From assembly GCF_000176515.1 (NCBI RefSeq), contig NZ_ADAQ01000013.1, positions 521,361-585,360 of the forward strand: a stretch of DNA of 64,000 bases, given 5' to 3'. Made by a program: the position numbers and the translations under genes. The number at the start of each line of letters is the position of its first letter. The stretch's first letter is position 1. The DNA comes from Grimontia hollisae CIP 101886 (GTDB lineage Bacteria > Pseudomonadota > Gammaproteobacteria > Enterobacterales > Vibrionaceae). Under the pieces are notes generated by a model. It saw only the letters and a list, made by a program, of their open reading frames with translations. It had not been told where the DNA came from and ran no database searches. Positions 8,501-17,362 of this stretch are shown here, one piece after another.

Positions 8501-11500
8501 ACGAAGACTCAGGGAAATCAGGCCATCTTCCAGTGCCTGCCCCGGATACGCGCCTTCAGTTTCACCCGGTTCAAGCGGTTGAGGGGAGATTTTATCATTC
8601 AGACCAGTGGTGCCATTCACCGCCAGCACAAATGCCAGCTCACCAGAATTATCACTCGGCTGCTCAGCCCCATCTGGCGGCGGAAGATCAACCAGCGGTT
8701 TCACATTCAGTTGAACCGGAAAAGTAGTCGTTTTGGTGTCACCACTGCGGCTGTCAATATTGACCACGGTAACTGGAATGGTCAGTTCCCCTGCATAATC
8801 ATCCGGCGGTGTCACTGTCAAGCCGGAGAGATCGAGCCCGTCGGGATAAGGATTACCATTGTCACGACGCCCCGGTATTTCATAGATGTAAGTGTCGTTA
8901 TCAATATGGTAGCGTGCGCCTCCAATGACCGTACCAGCAGGAATATCTGAGCCGTTAATGACTACCGTGACCTGATCAAACGGTGACGCTCCACTACCAC
9001 CCGATGGAAAAACCAATGCTTCGCCCACGGCCGCCAATGAGATTTCGTTGTCCTCAAACCCTTCAATCACCACGGTTTCAGCCGGTGGCTCCACTTGATA
9101 CGCTTCGTGCGGCGAGGATGTGGTGTTTTCATAGTTTAGGGTGATCACTGCGCTTGAGACAGGTGCCAGTGCACTACTGTCGCCTTCCCCTGCATCACCT
9201 TCATCTTGCACCATGGCAGAAATAGTAAACGTGGTCTGTCCAGAAGATTGTGGTGGCGCCATGATGGTGAAATCATTGGGATCGTTCAGCACCCAGCCAC
9301 CCTTACCATCACTTTCGGCGTTGTCGACATAGAAACCATCTTCCAAATCGGTGATCACAATACGGATAACCACTTCGTCGCTGGAATCATCCGGATGGGC
9401 GAAATTCACCCCTTCCTGAATAACTATCCGCCCTTTACTGTCTGTAGAAATCTCTGTTACTGGCGTTCCGCCTTGCAGCAATTGTAATTCACCGGCTTCG
9501 GTTTCTACCCGGGCTTCAATATTGATATTGATAGTGCCTTCTACCACTTTCTCAGCCTGGCTGGCACCTTCAAAATCTTCTTGCCTGACGGTAACAGACG
9601 TGGTCAATGTCAGGTCGGCATCGCTGTGCTCTGCGCGTTTCACCTGCAATTGGTAACCGTCAGCAATCTGGGTGTCGGTCAGGGTGATTTCTCCTCCTAC
9701 CGGTATCAGGCTGATCACGTCAGAACCTTTAACCAATTGTACGGCGTCGGTATCTGCAAAGCCGGAGATTGTCGCACCCACCACGTTTTCCACCACGCCT
9801 GGAGCATCGGAGTCCGGTGCACCAACAATGGTTAGATCTGGCTGCCAGTTGACAGTGATCCAACGATCTTCAAACCCTGTGATTTCCGGGTTGGTATAAC
9901 GGTCATCGGCATCAATCACTGGCGAGTCAATGATGACTTCCACTACCGTGTCAATCGCTTTAGTATCACCGTCATTTTCGGTGGCAATCAAGCGTGTGAC
10001 AATGTGCAGATCTTCGGTGGTATGTGTCGGCAACTTGATATACACATCCTGCCCTGCCAGCGCAGCAAGATCGACCGAGTAAGCCGGCACTGACATGCCG
10101 TTGTCATCGGTTTCCCACCCGGCAAATGCCAGTTCAACCTCCGTCAGTGATCCGTCTGCATGCTTGACAACAAACCCAACGCCCTGTGGCGGATTGACAA
10201 TGATCATTGAGAGCGACTCGGAGGTGTCATCCGGTGCCTGTGCTTTTTCACCGGAGATCACGGTAAAATCAACAGCCACCAAGCCGTCGCCATCGACACC
10301 GTCCTCAGGCACTGTTGTCGTGACCTTGCCCGTGGCATCATCCACCAGCCATTGCCCCGGTTCCGTTCCCGGATTTTCAACCTCGAATGCTGGCGCGTCA
10401 GCCACACCCGTGACAATCACCGCCAGTGACGTCGCAGGAATAATGCGCTCATCAACAGGCGAGTCCGGTGCGGTGTCTACAACAATGCCTTCCACCTGAA
10501 CGGTGAAGTTTTCGTTGCTGTGGACAGGCGGGATGATTTCCAGTTTATCGATGTCATCGACGGAAATGCGGTCTGTGTCAGTCAGCGGCGTCAGGACACC
10601 ATCCTTATTGAGTTGTAATACCGCGCCGTCTGGCAAATCAAACAGCCTGACAAACAGTGATTCTGAACCATCGTTGTCCGAGCTCAGTGTGGTCAGTGAA
10701 ATTTTGCCCGCCAGCGAGATCGCATCACCTTCAGCAAGTTCCGGTTCCGGGTTACCGGCATCCTCACTACCAAACACCCGCTGAACTGTCAGGCGTGCCT
10801 CGTCGGCTTGAGGTTCCACACGGAAGATTAACGAGGTTTCTGCTGACGCTTCTTCCGCGCTGGCCGGTGCAGATTCGGTAGAAATGGCTTTAACTGTCAG
10901 CGTCACATCACCGCTGAAATCCGGATCTGGCACAAAACGCACCTTATCCAGTTGGGATGGGTCTGAGAGTACATATGATCCGTTTCCGCCGGAAATGAAT
11001 CCTCCCAGCAGCTCTCCTCTGTCCGGTGACAGAGTAAACTCGTACCTGAGGGTTTCAGAGCCATCTGAATCCTGCAACTCTGCTGAGATAAGATCTGCCA
11101 AAACAAAATCATCCGCACCGAAACGCACGTGATCTTCATCCACTTCAAACACACCATCAGCGGCTTCGCCGATCAGGCTCAGGTTTGGCACATCGGCCAC
11201 ACCTTCCACCGTGATGTCGAGGGTATCCACAGCCATCACCGGCGCATGACCATTCACGTCCAGTTCAACATCAAACTGGATGAGGTCGGTGCCATCAAAA
11301 GAGGAGTAATCCGGATCCGGCACAAAGGTAACGCCAGTAAGGTCAAAAATCAGCGGTTCATCTGTACTGACAGCGTCAAACATATCGGCGTTCAGTACTA
11401 TGTTGCCATCGGCATCCGGCAAGATTTCTGCGCCATTAAAGTAAAAGGTGCCCCCGATATCGCCAGCTTCATCCCGAGTGGCCAGCGTGACTTCACCGTT

Positions 11501-14500
11501 CAGTACCAGTCTGCCACCGTCTTCAAAGGCTTCGCCTAAATCATTGTCACCCAGGTTGAGCTGCATATTGATGGGGATGCCTGCACTACCATCAACGCCG
11601 GCAGATTCGGTATTGGTGTCAGCCTGTCCCTGATCTTCGTTACCTGTGACATCGGTGAAGGACAAAGTAGGTATCTGATCGGTAATGGTCAGTGTGATTT
11701 CACCTTCTGCGGTGTCGCCGTCAAAGTCGGTCACCCGATATTGCAGGCCTTGTTGCAGCACTTCCTCCGGGTTTTCCAGATTCGGCTGCATAGTAAAGGT
11801 GATTTCGCCTACAGGCTCGTTGCGTGGATCAATAGCCACAGTGCCCAGCTTCAGCGACGCGTCACCGACTGAAAAAATGTCGATGTCAGTTGGGCGTGTT
11901 GTAGAAACGTCGACCCACTCACTGCCATTAAAGATGGCAGTAATGAAAGTCATCGCGTCGGCACCGCTCAGGTTTTCAATCCCCGGCACAGAAGCAGGGT
12001 CTGTCAGCGCAAAGACATCCACTGTCGCGGTAATTTCACCGGATGGCGCGTCATCCAACGTCATGTTGAGCGTACCCTGGGTATGTGGAACGTCATCGGT
12101 CACCACAATCGGCACATTAATGCGGGGAGACTCATCGCCATCTGCATCAACCGCGTACCCTGACAGGGTAAAGGTCAGTTCATTGGCGCCATCGCCTTGT
12201 TCGTGTACCAGCGCTGACAGGAGCTCAAAATCAAACGTACCGTCTTCATATAACTGGATCTGGAACACGTTACGGGTATTGCCACTGCCATCATCCGCCT
12301 GGCCAAAATAGGTTTTGGGATAGGTATTGCTCCCGGCATCATCTTCGACAAGCATGACGGGTGTCCCGACTTGATGTTCGCCGTCACCGGGGTCGGCCAC
12401 CGCTGTCAGCGGAACCATTTCACCCTCTGAGTTTTTGACTAATATGGGCTCATTGGTTCTCAGCCCAAAACCGGATACCGTGTCACCGAACGTTTTATCT
12501 GGGTTGAGTGTAAGGGCGCTGTCATCATCACCCGCATTGTCAAAGTTCAGTGTGCCGCTGGCCTGAGAGCCCGGATGAGCGCCTGTTCCGTCATCAATGC
12601 CACTTTCATCTACCCGCACAGTATCACTGGCATCGATACCAAAAAGGGTAGAATCATCATCCAGCACCGCAAAGGTGATCACCCGGGCAGATTCAGTAGT
12701 AGGGTCATCCGGGTCAACAAGCCTGTCACCATCGGTGTCTTCAACCTGCACCGGCACTTCAATCACAATTTGCGAGCCATCCGCAGTTACCCGGCCAGAC
12801 ATATTTTCGGCACTGGGATCCTGTGGGTGGATAAGCGGCTGGTATTGAGTAAGGGTGGATTCAAGATCAACATCAAGGCCATTGGCCCCCTGTTTTGCTG
12901 ACATGGAAAGTTCGAGAGCCGTCTCACCATTAATGCTGGCAGTGATGGTGAACATCGGGTTACCTTCTGAATCTGTGGTTTGAGTGAGAGTCACGTCGTC
13001 AACGTGCTCACCGGCATTATTCTGAAGCTCCAACAGCTCAGTTTGCAGTACGTCCATCTCTTCGATAGAAAGCGTGACCGGATTCAGCCTGTCTGTTGTC
13101 GCCTCAATCGTAAACGTCTCTGACACACTGCTGGGCGTGGATTGATCTGTTGGTGTTCCCTGTTCAAACAGCGCCACCACATCCAAGGCAAAGCCGCCTT
13201 CGTCCGTTCGTTTACCCCCCTCTGCCACTTCACCATCAATCAGCTTGAATGACACCTCCGACTCGTTGCTGACATCGCCATCAGCATCCGTCACTGTGAA
13301 GGGGAAAGTAAACGTTGTGCTGTCATCATCATTATCTCCGTCACTGTCGCCATGCTGGTCAAACGGTTGGTATTGGGTAACGGAATATTCGGCAGGCTCG
13401 CCCGGTGTGTCGGACGGCTTCAGTGAAATTTCGAGGATTTTTTCCGGTGTATCGCCATTGTCAGTGTAAAGCGTGATCACACCCGGGACCGAGGTATCTA
13501 CCGTGGTTGGCTGTCCATGGCTGGTGATGCCAACAAACTGGGCCTCAGCAGCAGACGCATCAAAGTTGACGCTGGCTATCGAATCACTGCCGAGATCGCC
13601 CCCTTCTGTCGAGGTCGCCGTATTCCCGACCAGTGAGGCAGCCACCTCTGTCAGTTCTACGTTGGCATCAGCAATGGCCGGTGCAGCACCATCATTACTT
13701 TCGAGCGTGAGTTGCGCCGGGTTTTGCATCAAATCGCCGCCAGTGTCCGCCACTTGCAGCGGCAGGTTGATGGTAATCCTTTCACCATCGACATTAACGT
13801 AAGTACCGGCGCCCGATGTATGATCCAGTGGCCCGTTTTGAATCAATGTGGCGCTGACACTCAGGTCATTGCCATTTGGGGTCGCGGTGATCACCAGCTC
13901 CACCACGACGTCCCCGTTGACTGTCCCTGTGAGGGTGAAAGTACCCACACCGCTTGCATCAACGTTGGTTTGGCGGGTAAACACAACTGCGTCGCCATTA
14001 GCGGTGATCTGTGCAAGTTCGGCATCAACAATCGCCAAATCGCTTGGCGCAATCTGCAACGAGCCGGGAATAAGGGCTTCTGTGCCCGCTTCAATCACAA
14101 AATTGGTGGTGTCCGGCGTCCCGTAAGGGAGGATATCCCAATCGCCTTCGGTAACAGAAAGTGCGGCACGCTGTCCGCCGACAGCATCAATGTCCGGTGG
14201 TGTCACTGTGGGCGTCTCATCCTCAACAACATCGGCCGCGCCATCTGCCCCCAGAAGATCCTGTTCGTTGTCTCGGCTATCCAGTGGGCCTGTGGTATCA
14301 AACCCGGCTTCGGCCAGAGTTTCCGCATAACCATAATCCACCACAATAAAACCCGCATTGGCAGACCCCGCTCCTTCACCAGCAGCGGGCGCTTCAAACA
14401 CTTCTGTTGGGTCAACACCGTCAAGAATCAGTTGTTGGAGTTGGGCAACATCAAGGTCAAAAGGCACATTACTGTCGTTGAACGCATCAGGATTGAAGGT

Positions 14501-14761
14501 GACGCCATGTCCTGCAGAGTAAAGTACAAATTCCGCATCGCTCATCGGCGTTAAACAAGATGCACACTTCCCATCAAAGACGAAACGTTGTTCGTTATTG
14601 CTGACAACGACAGAACTGTTGACGTTTGTCAACACAACCTGATTCGGTGCGATTTGCATTCCTTCACGGAGATTGACGATACGGGCATCCTCTGACACCA
14701 AATATGCTTGCCCTTGTACCTTGTCGACGTTAAATCCAATATCGAACTCATGACCAATCAT
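5591..14761 (-). CDS. Giant LapA-like RTX adhesin with retention module
   Basis: A 3056-residue, very acidic surface protein secreted by a type I exporter. Residues 1-125 look like the retention module of LapA-type adhesins (it starts directly, no Sec signal), followed by PAAG at 125-128, the pattern cut by the periplasmic protease LapG. The retention module contains an unusual CASC at 66-69. Residues about 200-2700 are Ig/cadherin-like domains of the type-I-secretion 143-residue repeat and related kinds, with recurrent DTDGD and DDDS calcium-binding loops. The end has two RTX nonapeptide blocks (about 2733-2765 and 2890-2945, GGAGDD type), each followed by a type I secretion target domain. 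No LapD, LapG or ABC exporter is in the window. It likely mediates attachment and biofilm formation under c-di-GMP control. Confidence 0.9.
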   Translation of the reverse strand: MIGHEFDIGFNVDKVQGQAYLVSEDARIVNLREGMQIAPNQVVLTNVNSSVVVSNNEQRFVFDGKCASCLTPMSDAEFVLYSAGHGVTFNPDAFNDSNVPFDLDVAQLQQLILDGVDPTEVFEAPAAGEGAGSANAGFIVVDYGYAETLAEAGFDTTGPLDSRDNEQDLLGADGAADVVEDETPTVTPPDIDAVGGQRAALSVTEGDWDILPYGTPDTTNFVIEAGTEALIPGSLQIAPSDLAIVDAELAQITANGDAVVFTRQTNVDASGVGTFTLTGTVNGDVVVELVITATPNGNDLSVSATLIQNGPLDHTSGAGTYVNVDGERITINLPLQVADTGGDLMQNPAQLTLESNDGAAPAIADANVELTEVAASLVGNTATSTEGGDLGSDSIASVNFDASAAEAQFVGITSHGQPTTVDTSVPGVITLYTDNGDTPEKILEISLKPSDTPGEPAEYSVTQYQPFDQHGDSDGDNDDDSTTFTFPFTVTDADGDVSNESEVSFKLIDGEVAEGGKRTDEGGFALDVVALFEQGTPTDQSTPSSVSETFTIEATTDRLNPVTLSIEEMDVLQTELLELQNNAGEHVDDVTLTQTTDSEGNPMFTITASINGETALELSMSAKQGANGLDVDLESTLTQYQPLIHPQDPSAENMSGRVTADGSQIVIEVPVQVEDTDGDRLVDPDDPTTESARVITFAVLDDDSTLFGIDASDTVRVDESGIDDGTGAHPGSQASGTLNFDNAGDDDSALTLNPDKTFGDTVSGFGLRTNEPILVKNSEGEMVPLTAVADPGDGEHQVGTPVMLVEDDAGSNTYPKTYFGQADDGSGNTRNVFQIQLYEDGTFDFELLSALVHEQGDGANELTFTLSGYAVDADGDESPRINVPIVVTDDVPHTQGTLNMTLDDAPSGEITATVDVFALTDPASVPGIENLSGADAMTFITAIFNGSEWVDVSTTRPTDIDIFSVGDASLKLGTVAIDPRNEPVGEITFTMQPNLENPEEVLQQGLQYRVTDFDGDTAEGEITLTITDQIPTLSFTDVTGNEDQGQADTNTESAGVDGSAGIPINMQLNLGDNDLGEAFEDGGRLVLNGEVTLATRDEAGDIGGTFYFNGAEILPDADGNIVLNADMFDAVSTDEPLIFDLTGVTFVPDPDYSSFDGTDLIQFDVELDVNGHAPVMAVDTLDITVEGVADVPNLSLIGEAADGVFEVDEDHVRFGADDFVLADLISAELQDSDGSETLRYEFTLSPDRGELLGGFISGGNGSYVLSDPSQLDKVRFVPDPDFSGDVTLTVKAISTESAPASAEEASAETSLIFRVEPQADEARLTVQRVFGSEDAGNPEPELAEGDAISLAGKISLTTLSSDNDGSESLFVRLFDLPDGAVLQLNKDGVLTPLTDTDRISVDDIDKLEIIPPVHSNENFTVQVEGIVVDTAPDSPVDERIIPATSLAVIVTGVADAPAFEVENPGTEPGQWLVDDATGKVTTTVPEDGVDGDGLVAVDFTVISGEKAQAPDDTSESLSMIIVNPPQGVGFVVKHADGSLTEVELAFAGWETDDNGMSVPAYSVDLAALAGQDVYIKLPTHTTEDLHIVTRLIATENDGDTKAIDTVVEVIIDSPVIDADDRYTNPEITGFEDRWITVNWQPDLTIVGAPDSDAPGVVENVVGATISGFADTDAVQLVKGSDVISLIPVGGEITLTDTQIADGYQLQVKRAEHSDADLTLTTSVTVRQEDFEGASQAEKVVEGTININIEARVETEAGELQLLQGGTPVTEISTDSKGRIVIQEGVNFAHPDDSSDEVVIRIVITDLEDGFYVDNAESDGKGGWVLNDPNDFTIMAPPQSSGQTTFTISAMVQDEGDAGEGDSSALAPVSSAVITLNYENTTSSPHEAYQVEPPAETVVIEGFEDNEISLAAVGEALVFPSGGSGASPFDQVTVVINGSDIPAGTVIGGARYHIDNDTYIYEIPGRRDNGNPYPDGLDLSGLTVTPPDDYAGELTIPVTVVNIDSRSGDTKTTTFPVQLNVKPLVDLPPPDGAEQPSDNSGELAFVLAVNGTTGLNDKISPQPLEPGETEGAYPGQALEDGLISLSLRATLADTDGANGEEAISGAVLTVPASAGVFVLSDGSEVSTITLTGAELGDIKFRPAEDFSGTVEFDAQISVTDTATTGTDQRDISTTLFFDVTAVNDEMTFTQNGSELAEDAVAEIRGDEDSSGGISLAELGASFNDIDSSEHLVSVLIQNLPEGFTLAAPAVNAGAGSWVIPADAIADLASLSAITVQPPLDFSGTVAFNVTVFTQEGSLNQPHGFSQSVSVTVDPVGDGANVFVAGSAATTEDTAVALDVEVRAKDDRDAVQESPGVNENAPETLLITIAGVPEGGQIVLPDGVTGTVTPETADGGNVVVEVADTQLDGLTFVPPQDGNGVFTLDLVIQTVDNGAVSDDVVNKQITVNVSAVNDAPVNILADSYDAEEDTVLTITDLLVEDVDAREGTGIVNVQLSVGAGSTLSLSGENAEIDISGEGTNLLRLEGNIDAINALLQEGVEYQFAGENTSGEDSLTMTARDRSNAGAGGQKFDRDTVAIVVAPKSDTPALTAASQLASVRAATGALVPLLGLMATLVDPIDNEFSLTFSGLGIAAELVDVSGAPVGTNNGDGSWTLSQTELESLTLSDLNLRFSAQPPSDIAVTALSDVGDGDPKEATLTINVNVVDTETTGVLNDADNSADNLVVDGNAPAQVHGGAGEDVVVGGLGEDILVGGAGDDDIWGGEVGGTGDGDADTFKWVSGDFGDAANVATDTIKDFEAGIDVIDISDAFDTNGMITFTDLANRLDIQTVESNTRIQVLDDTSAPIQNIIVEGVTLNELLGMDATGLTQDEILESMMMSGQLVVFDLTTTQFGTEADDTLTAGDDGERIYAGDGDDTLTGGLGDDILVGGAGDDLLTGGTGDDTFAWSGSDVEAGTVAVDTITDFDLGNETTGDKLDISALLPDTVDSNTSVDVLLGYITPETTDDGLTLHISQTPGSMKVQDVVLGGMGLTDLGLTDSATPSQILTELVQLQTLKLD

Positions 14762-15166
14762 AACTTTTTCCCAACTTACGCTCGCAATTTTTCATGCGAA
14801 TCCATGTCGTTACCTGTTGTGCACAGAGTTTAACCAGTGGTGTTGTCGCTGTCTTATCTCTACCCGGCTAGTTGTATGTAATGCTCAACATTGAGAATTT
14901 CTGAGACAGGTTTCCATCGCGTTAACGCAACCCCATCTCGTTACTGACACAAATGACACTATTAATGGTAGGAAAATGAGGGAGAGTCGTACCAACTTTT
15001 CTCAATTGTTCTTTGGCTGTTCTCAGCATCCGGACAAAGCAACGCTGCTTTTCGCTAGAATTTGCAAGTAAGTACTTGAATATTGCGACCGATGCCCAGA
15101 TATTACGGTGAAGAACAATAAGGAATAAGAACGAAATATTTTCTATTCGTTCCTAACGGAGTGATT
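14762..15166. promoter_or_regulatory. Divergent promoter region, adhesin and CARF nuclease
   Basis: About 400 bases without a gene between the two divergent starts. A GCGTTAACGC palindrome lies near 14918-14927. The ribosome site of the CARF gene is ACGGAG at its right end. I could not pick out convincing promoter hexamers for either gene. Confidence 0.4.
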
Positions 15167-16336
15167 ATGGCCACACATGTCGGTATCATTGACCAAGATC
15201 CTGTCCGGTTGGTCACCGCCTTGCTGCACCGAAAGTCCAAGGCCGATAAAGTGATTTTTATTGGCGTTGAATGTCAAATCCCCCAGTACGAACAGCTAAG
15301 CAAAGTGCTGTCGCCCAAAGGGGTTAAAACAGAGTTTTTCCTTATCCCCTCAGACATCAATATTCCACTTATCAAAAGTAAGATTGAGGCGCTGGCGCGT
15401 CGCCTGAAAGATGAGTGCAACGACGTCTTTTTCAACGCCAGTTGTGGGTTGCGTCACCGCCTTTTGACCGCTTATGAAATTTTCCGCACCTACCACTGGC
15501 CAATCTATGTGATTGAGCCCTTCAGCGATGAACTTTGCTGGCTGTACCCTGATGGACAAAAGCAGGAGCAGGTAGAAGATCACATCAATATCAGTGATTA
15601 TCTGACCATTTTTGGCGCCCGTTGCGAACTGCCTGAAGAGGATATCCGCAGCGTGCTGGATACCACCATTGAGACCTTGGGGCACAAATGGGCCAGCAAT
15701 GCGTACGAATTGGGCCCGGGTCTGGCAACGCTGAACTATCTGGCAACCACCTGCCGCAAAGAACAAAGGCTGGACGTTGAGCTAAGCGAAAAACAGCAAG
15801 GCTACCGTGAACTGGGTATATTGATTGATGATCTGAATGAAGCAGGCTTGTCAACTTACCACAACGGCGTTTTGACATTTTCAAGCGAAGCTGCCCGACG
15901 CTTTGCCAATGGCGAATGGTTGGAGTGGTATGTTCACCACGTGGTGGAAGAAATCCAGCATGAGTTGCTGACGATTCAGGATTTATCGCTGGGCGTTCAG
16001 GTTTACCGGAAGATTGGCGACAAAGAAGTTCGCAATGAGCTGGATGTTGCCACAGTGGTAAACAATAAGCTTCATATTATCGAATGCAAGACCAAAGGCA
16101 TGTCGAGCGACGGTGACGATACCCTTTATAAGCTTGAATCGATCCGTGACTTGTTGGGTGGCCTGCAAGCCCGGGCGATGTTGGTCAGCTTCCGCCCTTT
16201 GCGCCATCATGATATTACCCGTGCAACGGATTTAGGGCTGGCATTGATTGGACCGGACCAGCTGGGTGACCTGAAAACCCACCTCTATGAGTGGTTCCTG
16301 CGTGCAGGTGGCCATGACAAAGGCCTGTTTAACTGA
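15167..16336 (+). CDS. Orphan CARF-nuclease, VC1899 orthologue (DUF1887, Card1/Can2 type)
   Basis: A 389-residue cytoplasmic protein closely matching V. cholerae VC1899 as I remember it, whose crystal structure was an early view of a CARF domain. Residues 1-145 form the CARF (Rossmann-like) domain; about 150-245 a winged-helix linker; 250-389 a PD-(D/E)XK nuclease with Glu253, Asp293 in NELDVATV and Glu307-Cys-Lys309 in IIECKTKG. Relatives Card1/Can2 cut nucleic acid when bound to cyclic tetra-adenylate from type III CRISPR systems. Here the usual CARF ligand loop (TGGTK-like) reads NASCGLRH, and no CRISPR or cyclase gene is near. The ATG at 15167 is preferred over GTG 15161, which overlaps the ACGGAG ribosome site. 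Confidence 0.9.
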   Translation: MATHVGIIDQDPVRLVTALLHRKSKADKVIFIGVECQIPQYEQLSKVLSPKGVKTEFFLIPSDINIPLIKSKIEALARRLKDECNDVFFNASCGLRHRLLTAYEIFRTYHWPIYVIEPFSDELCWLYPDGQKQEQVEDHINISDYLTIFGARCELPEEDIRSVLDTTIETLGHKWASNAYELGPGLATLNYLATTCRKEQRLDVELSEKQQGYRELGILIDDLNEAGLSTYHNGVLTFSSEAARRFANGEWLEWYVHHVVEEIQHELLTIQDLSLGVQVYRKIGDKEVRNELDVATVVNNKLHIIECKTKGMSSDGDDTLYKLESIRDLLGGLQARAMLVSFRPLRHHDITRATDLGLALIGPDQLGDLKTHLYEWFLRAGGHDKGLFN

Positions 16337-16366
16337 TCAACCTTTAAATAGCACCAAACAGGCATG

Positions 16367-16397
16367 AAAAAGCCGACGCAAAATTGCGTCGGCTTTT
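16367..16397. terminator. Bidirectional terminator, CARF nuclease and udp
   Basis: AAAAAGCCGACGCA and TGCGTCGGCTTTT form a long stem with A- and T-tracts on both sides, between two convergent genes, so it can end transcription from either side. Confidence 0.9.
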
Positions 16398-16412
16398 GTG
16401 TTTACTGAAGGA

Positions 16413-17180
16413 TTACGCGGTCAGCAGCTTACGTGCCGCTTCGACAACCACGCTGATAGAACGGCCTTCGGTGTCTTTCATCAACTCTGGGCTTGGGATC
16501 TCTTTTTGTGTGCGGTTGACAATCACACCGGCAACACAACCTGCTTTCAGACCAGAGCTTGCACACATGGTCAACAATGTCGCAGATTCCATCTCAAAGT
16601 TCAGTACACCCATTTCCTGCCACTCTTTCATTGAGCCCTGGAAGCGACGCACAACACGGCCACTGAAGGTGTCATACCGCTCCTGACCCGGATAGAAAGT
16701 ATCACTCGATGCTGTCACACCTGTGTGTACCGCTGCGCCAGATTCTTCTGCGGCTTGTTTCATCGCCGTTGTCACATCAAAGTCAGGCACTGCCGGGAAC
16801 TCCATCGGTGCAAAGTGCAGGCTTGCTCCGTCAAGACGGACAGAGCCTGTCGTTACAATGATGTCACCCACATTGATGTTTGGCTGAATCGCCCCCGTCG
16901 TACCAACACGCAGGAAAGTGCGCACACCCAGTTGTGCCAGCTCTTCAACCGCAATCGAGGTAGAAGGCCCACCAATACCAGTTGAACAAACCACCACTGA
17001 GTGACCATCCAATTTACCCAGATACAGGGTATATTCGCGATGGCTTGCAAGAAATTTTGGTGCATCCATCAGTGCGGCAATCTTTTCAACGCGGGCAGGA
17101 TCGCCCGGAATGATCGCCATGGTTGCGCCTTCAAGATCAGATTGACTCACACCCAGGTGGAATACGGTTTGCTCAGACAT
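16413..17180 (-). CDS. udp: Uridine phosphorylase
   Basis: A 255-residue cytosolic enzyme that splits uridine with phosphate into uracil and ribose 1-phosphate (pyrimidine salvage). The NP-1 family hallmarks are present: [11 protein letters not shown] for phosphate binding near the N-terminus, the family signature [28 protein letters not shown], and [10 protein letters not shown] with the ribose-binding Glu-Met-Glu. The length matches E. coli Udp. The upstream region has two CRP-type sites spaced about 52 bases apart, typical of CytR-CRP nucleoside promoters. A terminator shared with the CARF gene follows. Confidence 0.97.
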   Translation of the reverse strand: MSEQTVFHLGVSQSDLEGATMAIIPGDPARVEKIAALMDAPKFLASHREYTLYLGKLDGHSVVVCSTGIGGPSTSIAVEELAQLGVRTFLRVGTTGAIQPNINVGDIIVTTGSVRLDGASLHFAPMEFPAVPDFDVTTAMKQAAEESGAAVHTGVTASSDTFYPGQERYDTFSGRVVRRFQGSMKEWQEMGVLNFEMESATLLTMCASSGLKAGCVAGVIVNRTQKEIPSPELMKDTEGRSISVVVEAARKLLTA

Positions 17181-17270
17181 TATTGACTCCTTCTAAACCG
17201 GCATCTGTGCCGGCCCTCTCACGACAAAATACAACGGGTTCCCACCATACCAAGTGATCCAGAAATTAAA

Positions 17271-17336
17271 GTGACAAATCTCACTTTTAATGCATTTTAA
17301 TTTCAATGCATTTCATTTCATGGTGATTGAGATCAC
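17271..17336 (-). promoter_or_regulatory. Pair of CRP-like sites, CytR/CRP arrangement for udp
   Basis: Two copies of GTGA-N6-TCAC occur at 17271-17284 and 17323-17336, with centres 52 bases apart, upstream of udp. In E. coli, CRP pairs at about this spacing hold CytR between them at nucleoside genes. The match to the core is perfect for both; CytR control is inferred. Confidence 0.6.
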
Positions 17337-17362
17337 TTTTATTGATAAGAAAATGTTCATCA

